Assembly (NCBI RefSeq): GCF_027409185.1
Contig: NC_084462.1
Coordinates: 27,689,577 to 27,753,576 of the forward strand
Direction of reading: 5' to 3'
Length of the DNA stretch: 64,000 nt
Source: Cynocephalus volans
Taxonomy: Eukaryota > Chordata > Mammalia > Dermoptera > Cynocephalidae
The position numbers were made by a program, and so were the translations under genes. Positions 12,201-20,960 of this stretch are shown piece after piece (within the stretch, counting starts at the first letter, position 1; every line of letters starts with the position of its first letter). The notes beneath the pieces were generated by a model. It was not told the DNA's origin, did no database searches, and saw only the letters and a list, made by a program, of their open reading frames with translations.

Positions 12201-15200
12201 AATTCCCCTCCAGGACGACGGCCTGGGGAGGGGGGCAGGGGCTCAGCGGGAAGGATCGCACCCGCACTCTACCCCCTCCCTGCCCACCCCCCACCCAATC
12301 CCCGTCTAGGCCTGCCCATCCCGCCCGACGCAGGAGCGACGCGAGGGGTGCAGGCTTGGTGGGTAGGCAGGTGGATGGACGGCCGGGATCTGAGCCTCAG
12401 CTACCTCTGGTTTCCGGTGCTCATCAGCCTCAGGCCCCTGCAGGGGAGTCACGAAGCCGCACACGGGGCTCTTCCTCCGCTCCACATCTGAGAAAAGGGG
12501 GCCAGGTCAGGGATGCACAGCTCCCTCATCCCCCACCCCAAGGGGACTGGAACTCAAATGACACCCTACGAAATCCTGCCTGGCCTTTGAGGGTCAGCTT
12601 AAGCACCTCCTCCTCCAGGAAGCCTTCCTGCCTGCTCTAGGCCTCCCAGATCTTCCTCCCCTACAGGCACTGGGAAATGGACCTCCCACACTGCCTCTGC
12701 CTCCCTTAGGAGCCTGGCAGGTGCACAGGCAATGCTCGGTGAATGGATTGTGGGGTCGCAGGACACAGGGAGTGAGCTCCCTGAGAAGGTCCGGGGTAGC
12801 CCTGGGTCCCCTGCCTCACGCTGCTTGACACTGCCCACTCTCATCCCAGAGAACCACTCCCAGGCCACTTCTGGCCACTTACCTGAGCCCTTTTCCCATC
12901 CCAACTCCCCTCCCAGGCTCCAATCCTGACCTCTCCCAAGGCTCCTTCTCTTTGACCCATAAACACATTCTAGGCTCCTTTTTTAATCTCCCAAGCCTGT
13001 CCCTTCCTTTTGCTACCCTGGTGAGCTAACCTTCTACCCCTCTACACACTTACACTTCCCCCCAAATTCTAGGACCCTCCACTAGGATGTCCCAAAATTT
13101 TCCACAAAAACTCCCCACTGACTAGGGCCGGCCCGTGGCTCACTTGGGAGAGTGTGGTGCTGATAATACCAAGGCCACAGGTTCGGATCCCTATATAGGG
13201 ATGGCTGGTTGGCTCACTTGGGAGAGCGTGGTGCTGACAACACCAAGTCAAGGGTTAAGATTCCTTTTAGGAAAAAAAAAAAAAAAAAAAACTCCCCACT
13301 GACTCCCAGCATTCCCAGTCTAATCCGTGCACAAATTCTCACCTCTACAGGATCTATGACATTTCTTCCACAGTCCCCTCCCCTTCACCTTCTGTCACCC
13401 CCTCATCTCTTGTCATTTCTCACTCGGACCTAACTAACTCCAGGCTCACACTCGCTAGCCCCTTTTCCTGCTGCAGCTGGGTCAGTTCTCCTTAAAAGCG
13501 CAGTTCAGGTCTGAAGCCCTCCATGGCTCCCTGTGACCTTCAGGATAGTCCACCCTCCTTAGCTTGGCTTCCAAGCCCCTTCCTTCATGACTGGCCGCCT
13601 TCCAATCTCCTTCATGTGCCCCCCTTGAAGCCATACAGCCTGTCCTCTGGTCTTATCCTACAGGGGATGCCCTGCCCTTCCCTCCTCTGTCCACCCTTCA
13701 GGATAGCCCCTCCTCCAGGAAACCTTCCTTCCCTTGAAGACCCATGGCCCGGTCCACCTCACTGTCCATCCCGCCTCGTCATCTCACTGCAGGCTTGCCT
13801 TCCCACTGGGAGCAGGAGCGGGAGCTGCTTCTGGCACAGAGCTTGGCACACAGAAACCTTCCTGATGAACAGGACAATCACTGACCCTTCAGGGGTGTCC
13901 ATGAGGGCCTATCCTGCCTCAGCCAACTTCCCCTGGGACTAATGGATACACAGAGGAGGGGGACCACCCAAACATGAAATTTATTGGGACTTTCAGCATC
14001 ATTCACAAAGTTCTGTTCTAAAGGACATTCTCCAAAACGGACACTCATAGGATTGGAGAAGGGGTTTTGTTCTGGTTGCAGAGCCTGGCTTGGACAGAAA
14101 AGGAAGGGATGGGCCCTTGGGTCTATAGACTCCCAGGGGGTTAGAGCGAGCAGGGTCTCAAAGAGGTCTGTCCCTGGCTTCCCAGATGAGGAAATGAGCA
14201 CCGGGAAAGATTACATTTGTCCATGGCCCCCAGAGTCAGGGCTGACTGGGCAGAGCCTGGTTCTCCCCTCCCCACCAACCCAGGGAACCTGTGCTCTGGA
14301 TGGAAGGGCTGTGACAAAGTGGCTTCCTGGGGCTTGGGCAGGCTTTGTTTAACGTTGATAAGTTCATCCATTCATTCACCCGCCTAACCCTTAGCACCTA
14401 TGCTGGGACAGATCCTGTGACAGGGGACACACGGATGAATCAGGGTGCTCACAGCTTAGCCAGAGAGATAAGGAAAGCAAGCAAACAAACAGTACAAGAT
14501 AATGCAAGGTAGAAAGTCCTTCTCGCCAGCCCGAGGAGAGGTGCAAAGTGCCCTGGGAGCCTGGAGGAAACCAAGACAATTTTGGAGTGTGGGAGAGAGA
14601 GGGGTCGATCAGGAAAGCAAGGATCTCGGAGGCCAGGAGCCTGCGGAGGGCTGGCAGGGCCCTTCCGGGTTGAGCCTAAGGTGAGATACTCTGTGACGGG
14701 GATGAGCCAAGCAGCCCCCCAGCAGCCCTCACCACCCCCTCCCCTGAAGCCCACCTTCAAACCTTTGGTGTTTAGGGAGGAGGAGGGGTACTGACATGTG
14801 TTATATGCCTGCCATGTGTGGCTATTACCACAATAATAATAATCTATCCCAGCTGCTCACCTTCAGGGAGCCCTTTTGTGTGCCAAGCTCTGCTGATATA
14901 CAGATGATCTCATGTAAAACTCACAGCAAACCTCAGATGTAGGGCCTGTTATTATTCCCATTTTACAGATGAGCAAGCCTCAGCTCCCAGAGGCTAGAGA
15001 CTTTCCCAAGACTGCACAGTCAGGGCATGCTAGGGCTTGACTCAAACCCAGGTCTGTCTGACTCAGAACCTGGGGTCCTTCCAGAAACTTGTGGAGAGCT
15101 ATTGCTGGAGAACAGGGTCTGTCTGGATGGGGACCCTGGGTGGCATCATGTCTCAGCTCTCAGCAGAAATTTCTTCTGCAGAGTGAAGGATTTGCATCTC

Positions 15201-18200
15201 ATCCAGCTTTGGGGGTAAGAGAGAAGAGGAAAATTTTTGGTGGGGGAAGACACTAACTCCCCCTGAGAGTTATCTTATCAGCTTCCTAGTTTGGCCACGG
15301 CCTGTCATGCAAGTTCTCAGAAATGGCAAGAGACCCAGAGAAGACATCCCAAAAGCATGTAGCTTCCACTTCGCTGAAAACCTGAGCCACTGCCCTGCTG
15401 GGCGACTCAGGAGAGGACTGGAAGCCAGCCAGCTGCGAGCGGTGGAAAGAGCACTGGGCTGAGTTGGAGAGCCCTGGATTTCCATCTGGCCATAGCTCTG
15501 CTCCTTTCATGCTTTGTGAACTTGATCAAGTCATTTGCCTTCTGAGCCTCAGTTGCTCATCCATGAAATGGAATTAATACCTATCTCCCAGGGTTGCTAG
15601 GAAGCCTTAAATAAGATGATTTATGAAAGTGCCTGTCACGTAAATGAATAGAAACTCCCTCTCTCTGCTTGGATGGAATCCAGCAGGGCCAGTACAGAAA
15701 ATACACTGTGGGGTCTCTCCTGCACTGTTCTCAGCTCAGTGCAGCCTTTGATCCTGCAGCAGGACATAACTGAGCTGGAAGGTCCCAAATCCCAAATTCT
15801 GGGCTGACTGGTCCAAATCCCCTCAGTCTGTGCTGCAGGGGAGTGTCCCCAAATGAATGAATGTGACCTCCTGAAGGGTACATCATTTATTGAACATCAA
15901 CTTAGTGCTGGGCCATTTCATATCGGTTGTCCCCATGCCAACCATGAAAGGTAAGACTACTGGCCTCATTTTACAGATGAGGAAACAGGTTCAGAGAGGG
16001 TAGGCAACTTACCTGAAGTCACACAGCCAGCAAGGGGTAGAGACGGGGTAGGGAACCTGCTCTAGGTCACTTTATGTCCAGAGTCCCTTCCACTATAGCA
16101 CATGGCCTCTCTGGGCCCCCTCTATCAAAATCTTTATGGTGGGCACCTGTTGGGTGTTCAGTAAGGATTTCAATGAAAGGCTGATGGATACCCATACAGG
16201 ATCCTCAGTTTTCCCATTAACAAAGTGATAATGTTGGCAGAGATAGTATCTAATGCCCTTTTTACCCTGGCATTCGAGGCACCTGACTACACCAATGGGA
16301 TGCAGAGTGACCCTTAAACTGTTCCCCAAATCTCAGCCTCCTTTAGTGCTTCCAAGGGGTGACCTCTGCTGTGCCCAGTTTCAGAGAGGAAAGTACCCTT
16401 TGGGACACATTTCCCAAGACCCTCTGGGCATCAGAAGCTGTTCAGTGGTCCTGGTGCTGGGGACCTGGCCTCCTCAAAAGGCTGGTAGCACTCTGCTGGT
16501 GCTGGCCCTAAGGGCCCTGGAGGTTTTCTTGGGCAGCCCCCATGTGGACCCCTCTGGCTGGGGGGAGGCCTCTCTTGGCTGGGGAGTCCCATGGTACCCA
16601 CTCACACTGGATATACCAGGCCCTCCAGATGGCGTTGTTGAGTCGGATCTTGTCTCGGCAGAGCAGCTTGAGGCCTTTGAAATTCTTCCACTTGGGAGAG
16701 ACCAGCTTGCCACTGTCAGAGGAGAAGGCTGAGTCAGGGGGTGTGGTGGAGAAAGGGAAAGATTGCTGGGGCTTCTGCAGGGGCTGGCTCCACACTTCCC
16801 AGGCGCTAGGCATTCATTTACGGTTGGAACTTGAGGGACCCTTTCAAATCCGACCCCTCACCCTAATCTGCCCGAACTTCCTACCCTGAGAGTTGGATCT
16901 TTAAAATACCCTCTCAGGCCCTCCCTCTCTCCGCCCCCAGCAGCTTTTGTGTTCTCTGGAGAGACCTGCTTGTTAATCTACCACCAGAACTAAAGCCAGG
17001 CTGAATGAAACCTGTTTATCAGCTCAGTTCTCAGAACAACATCCAGTGGCCTCACAGGTGTCTGTCTTGTAGGCTGGCTCGGGAGAGTTCCCAGACCCAT
17101 TTCTTATTTAAGAAGAGTAGGAAATTACCTTCCTGAGGGTCAGGGACATGCTCAAGGTCACCTGGTGGGGGCTCACAGGCCCTGTGACTTTTTCTCCATC
17201 AGCCTCAAAGGCCCCCTTAGGCCCAGGTGAAGCACAGGGGATGGCTACGGTCTGCCTCGGTGGAGGGGAAACCTCTTCACTGGCAGTGGCTTTGGAGCAG
17301 CCAGTCACTCCTCACTGCCCTTTTGGTGTCTGCCTCATCCAGAATCCCAAGATGGCAATCTGGACTGAGATGGAAGGTGTCCCCTTCCCAAGGGTATGCG
17401 TAAGACAATGAGCCATCAAGGCCCAAAGGAAAGCAGCTAGGATGGGGGAATGGTAGGCAGTGGAAGATAGCATGGTAACCCTAGCAGTCCATCAAGCCCA
17501 AGTGATGGTGGGGTGCACTCTACACAAGTGAGGGGCTTGACTCTCGGGATCCTGCTAGGCACAGGCCAAGTCTGCCTCCTCCAGGAAGCTGACCCAGGAC
17601 GCCAAGATGTTCAGGTTCTTAGACCCCTGCCAGCCTCTCCCTCACCATGATTACAAGCCGGGGTTGTGCAACTCTTGCTCAGATAGGAAGGCTGAAGCTC
17701 CAAGACTTAGTCTTGCAGAAAGCCGGGCCTGCTGTCTCCAGGGGCCTCGCCCTCAGCCTGGGGGTGTGGAGGGGGTGCGTGGTAGTCTGACTCCTCAGTC
17801 CCTCTCCCTGCAGCCCCTTGGGTGCATGGGTCATTGGGCCCCCTCTCCTCTCTGATCTCTGAGCTCCTATGTTTGCTTTTGGACAGCAGCGGGTGGGGGA
17901 GGTGCACAGGGTCTGCCATCCCAGGGGACAACAGGCCTCATTACCCAAATGAGTACATAGCCCAGTGCGCTGGCCCTCTGGCTACCCCCTCCCTATGGAG
18001 TTAGATAAACACCATCTGTCTAGGGAAGACATGGCAGGGGGTTGAAGGAGAGACTCTGACACCTCCTGGGCCAGCTTCTTTTGTGGCACCTGGGGGGGAC
18101 TCCTGAGTTTGTTGCCCCTGCCTGTATCCCAGCAACCTCCTAGCCCATTCTGATCACCTAGTGCCCCACTCCAGTCTGCTTGCCTTCCTTTTCCACTTCC

Positions 18201-20773
18201 CTGCTAAAGTTGACATTTATGGCCCAGGTGGGGCTTGGGAGATGAGACAATGACAATAACCAAGCCCAGGAAGAAAGGATTTGAGGCTGTGGGGGGGGAC
18301 CCCAGCCTGGAGCAAAATGCCTAGGGCCAGGGTTCAAGAGCTTCTTATGACCAATAAAAAAAATCTGAGCATCTTGGGGATGGGATGGGGAAAACCTCAG
18401 AACTCCTAGTTTGGCTCCCCCTGTGCACCCCTCCCCCTGCAACCTTGCAGGATTTCCCTTTAGAGTTTCCCTAACAGGGTCCTGCTTGCGCCCCCACATC
18501 CCTGAGACCACTCTTTCCATAGCTAGCCAGTTCTGACCATAAACAAGAGCTTTCTCAGAACCTCCAGAACCTACCTCCCTGGGGCTTCCGCCCACGGAAC
18601 CACAGAACACAGCCTACTAAAAGTCCTCCCTCTGCCCACACTGCCCTGCTGAGGTGAAACCCAGCCAGGCCTCTGCAGGCTGTCCTTCCCTTGATCAGGC
18701 TGGCCAGTTCCTCCATCCCCCTTCTGCCTCTTCCCTCAAAGTTCCCTTCCCACCCAGTCACTCCCTTGGGACATTCTGCTTCTGCAATCCTCTCCTCTCC
18801 AGGGAACCCCTGTAATTTGGGGTCTTTGAGGGCTAGCACACCATCCTCTACCAAACCTAAGTTTCAAGCCTCAGTTTCTTCCTCTACCAAACAGGGAAAC
18901 CCAAAGACTTCTCTGGTACTGAGCCATCCCCATCCTTGGTGCTTAGTCCCTGACCCAGGGCAGGCCAGAGAAATTTAACATTCTGGGTGTTTGGGGAGAA
19001 AACACAGCTCTCTTCACCCCAGCTGCCCCTGATGGGTTATATCAGCCTCCAGCTGGCCTCTTAGGGGGACAGTTCTTGGGGTGTGTTCTGTCCCCTACCT
19101 TGCCACCTCCCTAGAACCTTCCCTTCTGGCCACCCATGGTCTGGAGTTGGGGCTGTGGGGAGGTGAGCCAGCCCAAGTAGAGCAGTGTGTAGTATAAAGC
19201 AGGAAGCCGAAAATGAGAGTAGGTGGGAAATGGGAGACCCTGGGGGTAGCGCGAGGAGGCGGGGCGCCCGCATCCGGTGTCCCAGGACCTTAAATGCCCT
19301 GTCCCAGGCAGTCTCGTGACGTCCGAGGAGGGGGGAGGGGGGAAAGAGACGGGAATTTGAACTTTCCACATTGGTCCGGCACCCTGGACGATCAGGTTGC
19401 AACATGACCTGGGCCCGGGGCCAGAGCATGTGGGCCAAGGTTACTTTGCCTCCAGCCAATGGGGTCGCTGTGCCGCGGCCGCGCTTGGGGGTAGGCAACA
19501 CGCCTCCTCAATCCCCACCCCAGCTCCGGCTCCCCTTCAGGGCGGCAGGTGCCGCCCTGTAGCCAGCGGTTCTCAGAAGGGGAGGAGGCGCCGCGGAGGA
19601 AGAGAAATATTTGCAGAGAAAAGATCAAGGCCATCCGATCCCCCTTTCCCCCCTACGGTTTTCAGTTGATAATTTATCCTGGCCCCTCCGCTCCGGGGAA
19701 CTTTGCTCCAGGGCACTGGGCCAGGACCCAGGTTCGTGCCCTCCTCTGGGACGTGGGCGTGGAGCGGAAGGCGGGCGCGGCCCTTGCGCTCTGCGACACG
19801 CAAAGCAGGGGTCCCGGGCAGCGTCGGGCGCTCATCCTCGTGCGGCGACCCAAGTACGACAACCCAGGCCTCCCGGGCGCCGACCCCCGCGGCCTGCAGC
19901 AACCCCTACCGGGCACCCTCCTCCCGCCACCCCTGACCTAGCGGATCAAGAAAAGGTGTCCTGGCAATTGGGGAGAGGTGGACAGGAGACTGGGTCGGTT
20001 TCAGTCAACGCGGGCTATGAATTGGGACTACCATGGGCGCGGGGAGGATCGCAGGATGCAGAAATAGCGTGGGTCTGGGCCGGGGCTGCTGGGGAGCTAG
20101 CCCAGGGCTGCTTGGGTGGAGTGGCCCGGAGTGGAGGGTGGGGATGGGGTAGGGTCTTGGAGCGAGAGGGACGCCTGGCATTTCTTTGGGCGCAGAGGAG
20201 CTTGGACCAGGGAGAGGGGCAGATGTGGGCCTACGGGGGTCGAGGTCGGTGGTCCGCGCCCGGGGGTGGAGGTGATGGTGGTCAGGAATGGGAACCAGGA
20301 GGTGCGCAGGTCCGTCGGGGATCAGTGGGTTGGGCCGGGTCAGAGGACGCTCGGGGCTGGGGGAGGGGGTGTCCAAGGTGTGGCTGGAATCTCCGAGCAG
20401 CGGGGACCGGGTGTCCCCAGCGCGCGGTCCTGCCACGGAGAGCCGAGGCCGTCGGGCCCCGGAGCCACCCTCACCTGTAAGCCAGGCTCAAGCATTCGAA
20501 GAGGCGGGTGAGTGTAGGGTCGATACTGCGCGGCCCGAAGTCGGTGAGCCCTACAGGCCCCTCCTGGTCGCGCCGACGGGTCAGAGAGTCGCTGTGCGGG
20601 GACGACACCATGAAGTGACCGCTGTGGATGACCTGAGAGCGGAGCAGGCTGCCCGCGCTGCGCCGAGGACTCGGGTCCTCCGAGTCTGTGTCCGAATCTG
20701 AGTCCGGGCTGGGGACGACCCGCGGGACCGGCAAGCCTGCGACCAGACCTGCCCGCGTACCCGCCATCTCCAT
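2584..20773 (-). CDS. MLXIPL: MLXIPL (ChREBP), 17 coding exons, complete
   Basis: Carbohydrate-response element-binding protein. With its partner MLX this bHLH-leucine-zipper factor shuttles to the nucleus when glucose metabolites rise and activates glycolytic and lipogenic genes at ChoREs. Coding exons in transcript order: 20475-20773, 16606-16712, 12405-12487, 12133-12222, 11781-11825, 11097-11298, 10867-10947, 7613-7782, 5256-5802, 4931-4998, 4704-4854, 4432-4547, 4224-4343, 3947-4074, 3745-3868, 2969-3098, 2584-2702. All introns are GT-AG and phases join without a break: 2580 nt, 859 codons plus TAG. The human protein, as I recall it, is 852 aa. Domain order: N-terminal glucose-sensing Mondo conserved regions with nuclear export signal and basic NLS (about 40-195), proline-rich transactivation region (about 300-620), bHLH-Zip (about 654-735), C-terminal dimerisation/cytoplasmic-localisation domain (736-821). 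No frameshift or premature stop was seen. Assignment is by recognising the protein across its length. Confidence 0.97.
2969..3098 (-). CDS. MLXIPL: MLXIPL coding exon 16 (residues 778-821)
   Basis: Acceptor GGCCCAG/TTCAGC and donor CCAA/GTACGT. Encodes FSILIRPLFESFNGMVSTAS and SLAWLDQYCSLPALRP, the dimerisation and cytoplasmic-localisation domain shared with MLX. Confidence 0.96.
3745..3868 (-). CDS. MLXIPL: MLXIPL coding exon 15 (residues 736-777)
   Basis: Acceptor CCCCCAG/CCTGTG. The donor is read as TGGGTA/GTATCC, which keeps the conserved WKFWV-FSILIRP junction. A shift of 3 nt (TGG/GTAGTA) is also possible and would drop only the Val. Encodes FDQMRDMFDDYVRTRTLHNW, the start of the C-terminal domain. 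Confidence 0.94.
3947..4074 (-). CDS. MLXIPL: MLXIPL coding exon 14, helix 2 and zipper (residues 694-736)
   Basis: Acceptor TCCGCAG/GTGAGC and donor ATTAA/GTAGGC. Encodes KATTLQKTAEYIVMLQQERA and the heptad-rich EEAQQLRDEIEELNAAI, the leucine-zipper part that dimerises with MLX. Confidence 0.97.
4224..4343 (-). CDS. MLXIPL: MLXIPL coding exon 13, basic region and helix 1 (residues 654-693)
   Basis: Forty codons. It contains the E-box-reading basic region and first helix, with NRRITHISAEQKRRFNIKL; the HxxxExxRR layout is intact. Acceptor CCCAAG/ACTGAG and donor CTCAAG/GTGAGC. Confidence 0.97.
4432..4547 (-). CDS. MLXIPL: MLXIPL coding exon 12 (residues 615-653)
   Basis: Acceptor GCCACAG/GCAGTG and donor AACAAG/GTGGGC. 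Encodes ERRLSGELNSVPGPG and PPQPILSRGRADNNK, the basic approach to the bHLH. Confidence 0.95.
4704..4854 (-). CDS. MLXIPL: MLXIPL coding exon 11 (residues 565-615)
   Basis: Acceptor CACCCAG/CAGGAG and donor CCAGTG/GTAAAG. Encodes QETVPEFPCTFFPP and LSPPAPSG, proline-rich linker preceding the DNA-binding domain. Confidence 0.95.
4931..4998 (-). CDS. MLXIPL: MLXIPL coding exon 10 (residues 542-564)
   Basis: Acceptor TGCACAG/CCAAAC and donor TCTCCG/GTAAGA. Encodes KPEQALDPQLMSSPLLRPPG. Confidence 0.94.
5256..5802 (-). CDS. MLXIPL: MLXIPL coding exon 9, proline-rich (residues 360-542)
   Basis: The largest coding exon, 547 nt; acceptor ACCAG/GCTCGG and donor GCAG/GTGAGA. It encodes the proline-rich transactivation segment (LPPPPAPPPLL, FPPMAPP and similar) ending NNPCLTQLLTA. 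Compared with the human protein as I remember it, a five-residue VRPRS insertion lies between SVPQG and KPP, keeping frame. Confidence 0.95.
5890..6231. repeat. Compound satellite: three 42-bp units each followed by a long CA run
   Basis: In MLXIPL intron 8. An essentially identical unit of about 42 bp, beginning GGACTGGGCACTGGTAAGAG, starts at 5890, 6003 and 6130. Each is followed by a CA tract of about 35, 42 and 30 dinucleotides. The spacings of 113 and 127 bp show amplification of the unit plus its CA tract. Confidence 0.95.
6310..6745. repeat. Degenerate CCAT/ATCC tetranucleotide tract
   Basis: Imperfect ATCC, CATT and CACC units over more than 400 bp in MLXIPL intron 8, next to the CA satellite. 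Confidence 0.85.
6760..6831. mobile_element. Short inverted-repeat element (MITE-like)
   Basis: CTTCATAAAGTTCATGGAAA at 6763-6782 and its reverse complement at 6809-6828 differ at one of 20 positions and enclose about 26 bp of AT-rich sequence. A TA precedes the left arm, compatible with a mariner-type MITE, but the family is not established. Confidence 0.6.
7613..7782 (-). CDS. MLXIPL: MLXIPL coding exon 8 (residues 303-359)
   Basis: Acceptor TTACAG/ATTTCTTC and donor TTGCAG/GTGAGC. Encodes MPSNFPEPPSFSP and HLSGHNRLQ, the beginning of the proline-rich central region. Confidence 0.95.
8786..8830. repeat. TG/CG dinucleotide run
   Basis: GTGTGTGCGTGCGCGTGCG, then a pure TG run, in MLXIPL intron 7. 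Alternating purine-pyrimidine sequence of Z-DNA type. Confidence 0.85.
10050..10400 (+). mobile_element. Old interspersed-repeat 3' end (LINE-like, family uncertain)
   Basis: AT-rich segment in MLXIPL intron 7 whose end (CTACTTGCATGTATGTTTGA, then ATAATAAAT) resembles the tail of old mammalian LINE copies. Recognition is by general pattern only. Confidence 0.35.
10499..10653. repeat. 8-bp minisatellite with 24-bp higher-order period
   Basis: CCCCTGGT units, with every third unit carrying TTCC instead of TCCC. The GGTT variant recurs at 10522, 10546, 10570, 10594 and 10618, exactly 24 bp apart. On the MLXIPL sense strand it reads as runs of three or four G separated by ACCA or AACCA. It lies in intron 7. 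Confidence 0.95.
10867..10947 (-). CDS. MLXIPL: MLXIPL coding exon 7 (residues 276-303)
   Basis: Acceptor CCTCCAG/CCTACG and donor TCAG/GTGGGC. Encodes YVGNADMIQPDLTPLQPSL followed by DDFMEIS, the acidic activation-type motif conserved in Mondo proteins. Confidence 0.96.
11097..11298 (-). CDS. MLXIPL: MLXIPL coding exon 6 (residues 209-276)
   Basis: Acceptor CCCCAG/GCGGAA and donor GATG/GTGAGG. Encodes WCQQLFSSVVPVLL and DCFLSDISDTLFTMTQ, a conserved block of the glucose-response domain that ends in PPED. Confidence 0.96.
11722..11773 (-). pseudogene. Decayed tandem copy of MLXIPL exon 5
   Basis: Starting 52 nt downstream of the start of exon 5, the sequence repeats the exon and its donor side at roughly 80% identity, mostly by transitions. 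Shared blocks include GGGGATC and CCTGGCCCCTA, followed by a GTGGGA in place of the GTGGGT donor. Its frame is open for 15 codons (LQESGREGDHLAPRH), but it has no polypyrimidine tract or AG acceptor. Reading through from exon 5 meets TAG after 8 codons. It appears to be a fossil exon. Confidence 0.65.
11781..11825 (-). CDS. MLXIPL: MLXIPL coding exon 5, 45-bp microexon (residues 194-208)
   Basis: Fifteen codons, LRKSSREGDLLAPKQ, between CTGCAG and GTGGGT. It holds the serine after RK that corresponds to the PKA site described near the NLS in rodent ChREBP. A diverged copy of this exon sits immediately downstream in the intron. Confidence 0.95.
12133..12222 (-). CDS. MLXIPL: MLXIPL coding exon 4 (residues 164-193)
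   Basis: Thirty codons, ending YHKWRIYYKKR. Acceptor CCCCAG/GCCGTC and donor AAGCGG/GTCAGT. The internal Met of VVMREYHKW is residue 180 from the first ATG, or 178 from the second. In established ChREBP biology this is the start codon of the short, constitutively active beta isoform. Confidence 0.96.
12405..12487 (-). CDS. MLXIPL: MLXIPL coding exon 3 (residues 136-163)
   Basis: Acceptor TTCTCAG/ATGTGG and donor CCAGAG/GTAGCT. It encodes the basic ERRKSPVCGFVTPLQGPE stretch, the bipartite NLS region of the fourth Mondo region. Glu replaces the Lys that human has just before RRK. Confidence 0.95.
13125..13290 (+). mobile_element. CYN-type dimeric tRNA-Ile SINE
   Basis: In MLXIPL intron 2. 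First monomer GGGCCGGCCCGTGGCTC, TATATAGG junction, second monomer ending GGGTTAAGATTCC, then an A tail. Flanked by an ACTCCCCACTGACT target-site duplication on both sides. Confidence 0.9.
14800..15075 (+). mobile_element. MIR copy in MLXIPL intron 2
   Basis: Contains TTGTGTGCCAAGCTCTGC, CATTTTACAGATGAGCAAG, CAAGACTGCACAGTCAGG and AACCCAGGTCTGTCTGACTC in MIR order. Confidence 0.75.
15435..15640 (+). mobile_element. MIR copy in MLXIPL intron 2
   Basis: AAAGAGCACTGGGCTGAGTT, then GAACTTGATCAAGTCATTTG, CCTCAGTTGCTCATCCATGA and ATGAAATGGAATTAATACC follow the MIR consensus order. Confidence 0.7.
15880..16045 (+). mobile_element. MIR copy in MLXIPL intron 2
   Basis: TTATTGAACATCAACTTAGT, CATTTTACAGATGAGGAAAC and AAGTCACACAGCCAGCAAGG. 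Confidence 0.7.
16606..16712 (-). CDS. MLXIPL: MLXIPL coding exon 2 (residues 100-136)
   Basis: Acceptor CTGACAG/TGGC and donor CAGT/GTGAGT. It encodes SGKLVSPKWKNF and LNNAIWRAWYIQ. In the ChREBP literature these are the second and third Mondo conserved regions, covering nuclear export and 14-3-3 binding. Confidence 0.96.
20475..20773 (-). CDS. MLXIPL: MLXIPL coding exon 1 (residues 1-100)
   Basis: Encodes the acidic Ser-Asp repeat (SDSDTDSED), the first Mondo conserved region (VIHSGHFMVSS) and the start of the export signal (LFECLSLAY). The donor is TTACAG/GTGAGG. Two in-frame ATGs lie 6 nt apart, at 20771-20773 and 20765-20767. The second gives MAGTRAGL, matching the human N-terminus (MAGALAGL), and is the more likely conserved start. 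Confidence 0.95.
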
Positions 20774-20960
20774 TGCCGCCGCCGCCGCCGCCTCTCCTAG
20801 GCGCTCTGCGGAGCTGCCAGAGCAGTTCGAGTGGCCAGCCCGGCCTTATTAACATAGCCACGCCCCGTCCGCTCCGATAGGCCATTCGAGTAGGCGGGGC
20901 CTCGGCACCCCCCCCCCGCGCGGGAGCAAACGGGGCGTGGTTTGTATTAGCATAATCGAT
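20774..20960 (-). promoter_or_regulatory. MLXIPL: MLXIPL alpha promoter and 5' UTR
   Basis: A GC-rich stretch upstream of exon 1. On the transcript strand a TTAATAA TATA-like box lies at 20846-20852, preceded by a GGGGCGTGG GC/KLF box at about 20858-20870. A GCC-repeat 5' UTR leads to the ATG. The transcription start is inferred near 20820. Confidence 0.6.

Noticed and set aside
19611-20480. 289-codon plus-strand open frame across the MLXIPL exon 1 island
   Set aside because: It is antisense to exon 1 and intron 1 in CG-rich DNA, where stops are rare. The product is Gly/Arg-rich without recognisable domains and several frames are open at once.
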